A program made the translations under genes and the position numbers. Under the pieces are notes generated by a model that did not search any database, was not told the DNA's origin, and saw only the letters and a program-made list of their open reading frames with translations. Source: an uncultured Oscillospiraceae bacterium (lineage in GTDB: Bacteria > Bacillota > Clostridia > Oscillospirales > Oscillospiraceae). Taken from it: 8,333 bases of DNA. The DNA lies in assembly GCA_905234575.1 (NCBI GenBank), contig CAJOIG010000120.1, forward strand, positions 1-8,333, in the 5' to 3' direction. Of the stretch, positions 7,395 through 8,333 are shown piece by piece (position 1 is the first letter of the stretch; the number at the start of each line of letters is the position of its first letter).

Positions 7395-7547
7395 ATGTTC
7401 TGCAATTCCTGCAACAATAGCTCTCTCTGGATTATCCTCATCCTCATCATCCTGTTCGCCGGCGGCGGCTGGGGCTGCGGCTGCGGCAACTGCGGCTGCG
7501 GCTGCGACAACAACAACGGCGGCGGCAACTGCGGCTGCGGCTGCTGA
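7395..7547 (+). CDS. Small Cys/Gly-rich single-pass membrane peptide (50 aa), function unknown
   Basis: This 50-codon gene is the only plus-strand gene seen. The product starts MFCNSCNNSS (CxxC at 3-6), has a hydrophobic segment LWIILILIILFAGGGW (11-26), and ends in a Cys/Gly/Asn tail: GCGCGNCGCGC (27-37), DNNNGG (38-43), GNCGCGC (44-50), stop TGA. Ten Cys and thirteen Gly in 50 residues; no Lys, Arg or His. A ribosome site GGAGAAAGGG (7376-7385) lies 9 nt before the ATG. The reading frame is bracketed by a proper start, ribosome site and downstream stem-loops, so I think it is real. I recall similarly short hydrophobic-plus-CGCG proteins from Clostridia, some carrying the odd database name 'chorion class high-cysteine HCB protein 13', but I cannot verify the match. 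Metal binding at or near the membrane, or a spore/envelope role, is only speculation. Confidence 0.7.
   Translation: MFCNSCNNSSLWIILILIILFAGGGWGCGCGNCGCGCDNNNGGGNCGCGC
7485..7544 (+). repeat. 21-nt direct repeat inside the small gene, encoding GNCGCGC
   Basis: GGCAACTGCGGCTGCGGCTGC occurs perfectly at 7485-7505 and again at 7524-7544, separated by 18 nt that encode DNNNGG. Both copies are in frame, so the tail looks built by duplication of a 7-residue Cys/Gly unit. Such GC-rich tandem sequence is prone to length change by slippage. Confidence 0.9.
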
Positions 7548-7694
7548 GGCTGGATCCGGGGTCAGGGCGGTTTGTCAAAGGATCTTTGACAAACCGATCA
7601 TGATCTGAATTGAGGCGGGCCTTGCCCCCTCAAGCTCCCCTGCGGCTCTGAGGTCGGACAATGATGCGCCGATCTCGGGCCGCTCGGTCAGGGC
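7548..7694. other. Convergent intergenic region between the small gene and the kinase gene
   Basis: These 147 bases hold the 13-bp stem-loop (7568-7596) and the first arm of the terminator at 7687. I see no further reading frame, RNA gene or repeat in 7606-7686; the stretch is GC-rich and unremarkable. Confidence 0.6.
7568..7596. terminator. Perfect 13-bp stem-loop after the small gene, without T tract
   Basis: CGGTTTGTCAAAG (7568-7580), loop GAT, then the exact complement CTTTGACAAACCG (7584-7596). It begins 21 nt after the stop of the small gene. Neither side has a run of T, so intrinsic termination is uncertain; it could stabilise the 3' end of the mRNA, be a dispersed palindromic repeat, or bind a dimeric protein. 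A 10-bp palindrome GATCATGATC (7596-7605) directly adjoins it. Confidence 0.45.
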
Positions 7695-7718
7695 TCATAC
7701 GAGCCCTGACTCTTTTAT
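7687..7718 (+). terminator. Rho-independent terminator facing the tmk-like gene
   Basis: GTCAGGGCTC (7687-7696), loop ATAC, GAGCCCTGAC (7701-7710), followed by TCTTTTAT. This is a perfect 10-bp GC-rich stem with a T-rich tail on the plus strand, so it should end transcription coming from the small gene. It overlaps the last codons and the stop (7695-7697) of the convergent kinase gene. On the minus strand no T run follows, so it is probably one-directional. Confidence 0.8.
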
Positions 7719-8333
7719 TATGGCATAGATCTCGTCGTTTTTTTCCTGCTTTTCGCGCTCACGCCCGTCCCGGAGCCAGTCGATGCGGCGCCAGCCGTAG
7801 TGCGACGCGGCGAGGCGCCCGGTACGCAGGCAGTCCCGCAGGTAAGCTTCGTCCTTCTCGTGGATGTCCGCGTGGGTGTGATTCTTCGCCGCACGGCGGC
7901 GGATGCGCGCCAGAGAGGTCTCGATGTCCACGTCCAGGTAGATGACGAGGTCCGGCGCAGGCAGACCGAGACGGACGTGCTCGAAATCGTACAGCCAGTC
8001 GAGGAAGTCCGGAAGCTCGGCCTCCGGCAGCTTGCAGCCCTGGTGCACAGCGTTCGAGGTGGAGTAGCGGTCCGAGAGGATGAGGCCGCCGCTCTCGTAG
8101 GTCCGGCCCCAGTCCTGCTTATAGGAGGCGTAGCGGTCCACTGCGAAAAAGGCCGCCGCCGCGCAGGCGTTCACGTCCGAGGGCTTCTCCCCGAAGGCGC
8201 CGCCGAGATACAGGCGGATGAGTGCGGAGGATTCCTCGTCGTAGCGCGGGAACACCGTGCTGGTGTAGGCGATGCCCTCCCGCTCGAAGCGCTCCTTCAG
8301 AAGGCGGTACTGGGTGGATTTCCCGCTGCCGTC
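7695..8333 (-). CDS. Thymidylate kinase-like nucleotide kinase, N-terminus cut by window edge
   Basis: dTMP kinase phosphorylates dTMP to dTDP with ATP. 212 residues are visible, open to the right edge. The first residues DGSGKSTQ are the end of a Walker A loop, so only about a dozen residues are missing. Further marks (visible numbering) are FPRYDEESSALIRLYLGGAFG (within 28-48), the DRYSTSNAVHQ motif (88-98) corresponding to the family's DRYxxSxxAYQ, LPAPDLVIYLDVDIETSLARI (within 124-144), and a lid-like Arg-rich stretch RIRRRAAK (143-150) followed by HEKDEAYL (158-165). A GTG at 8255 would start inside the domain and lose the P-loop, so it is not the true start. The 'SNAVHQ' form differs from classical Tmk and I recall it as a divergent Firmicutes group, so substrate specificity is likely but not certain. 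It ends at 7695, within the terminator of the convergent transcript. Confidence 0.85.
   Translation of the reverse strand, partial: DGSGKSTQYRLLKERFEREGIAYTSTVFPRYDEESSALIRLYLGGAFGEKPSDVNACAAAAFFAVDRYASYKQDWGRTYESGGLILSDRYSTSNAVHQGCKLPEAELPDFLDWLYDFEHVRLGLPAPDLVIYLDVDIETSLARIRRRAAKNHTHADIHEKDEAYLRDCLRTGRLAASHYGWRRIDWLRDGREREKQEKNDEIYAIIKESGLV

Noticed and set aside
7573..7591. TTGACA boxes on both strands within the 13-bp stem-loop, as promoters
   Set aside because: No acceptable -10 hexamer lies 16-18 nt downstream on either strand; the match is a by-product of the palindrome.

Overview
The window is a GC-rich bacterial chromosome segment. Its genes are housekeeping genes of the kind found in Firmicutes, most likely a high-GC member of the Clostridia (Oscillospiraceae-like). 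The main pointers are the Cys-rich insert of AlaRS that I associate with clostridial enzymes, an MltG with a long cytoplasmic N-terminus, the comEC-holA order, strong AGGAG ribosome sites, and a tiny Cys/Gly-rich membrane peptide. The taxonomic call is inference from gene content only.

Layout, right to left on the minus strand: the distal part of a thymidylate-kinase-like gene (runs off the right edge); a 147-bp convergent intergenic region with two strong stem-loops; a 50-codon plus-strand gene for a Cys/Gly-rich single-pass peptide; a 146-bp divergent promoter region; then a tightly packed minus-strand run mltG - alaS - HIT-family gene - comEC - holA (holA runs off the left edge). Gaps in this run are 37, 12 and 18 nt, and comEC/holA overlap by 13 nt, so it looks like one operon. 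It mixes cell-wall synthesis (MltG), translation (AlaRS), a nucleotide hydrolase/transferase (HIT), DNA uptake (ComEC) and replication (HolA). The products have no obvious common pathway, which is usual for compact housekeeping operons.

Two things deserve attention. First, alaS is frameshifted near its 3' end: the continuous frame stops at 3042, but the conserved glycine-rich C-terminus continues in the next frame to 2945. The pattern fits a small deletion (about 11 nt) in the Gly-repeat codons, or an assembly error. Second, the plus-strand 50-aa peptide (10 Cys, 13 Gly, one membrane segment, internal 21-nt repeat) is the only plus-strand gene and the least understood element here. No mobile element, CRISPR array, tRNA or rRNA was seen, and no clearly novel multi-gene system is visible.
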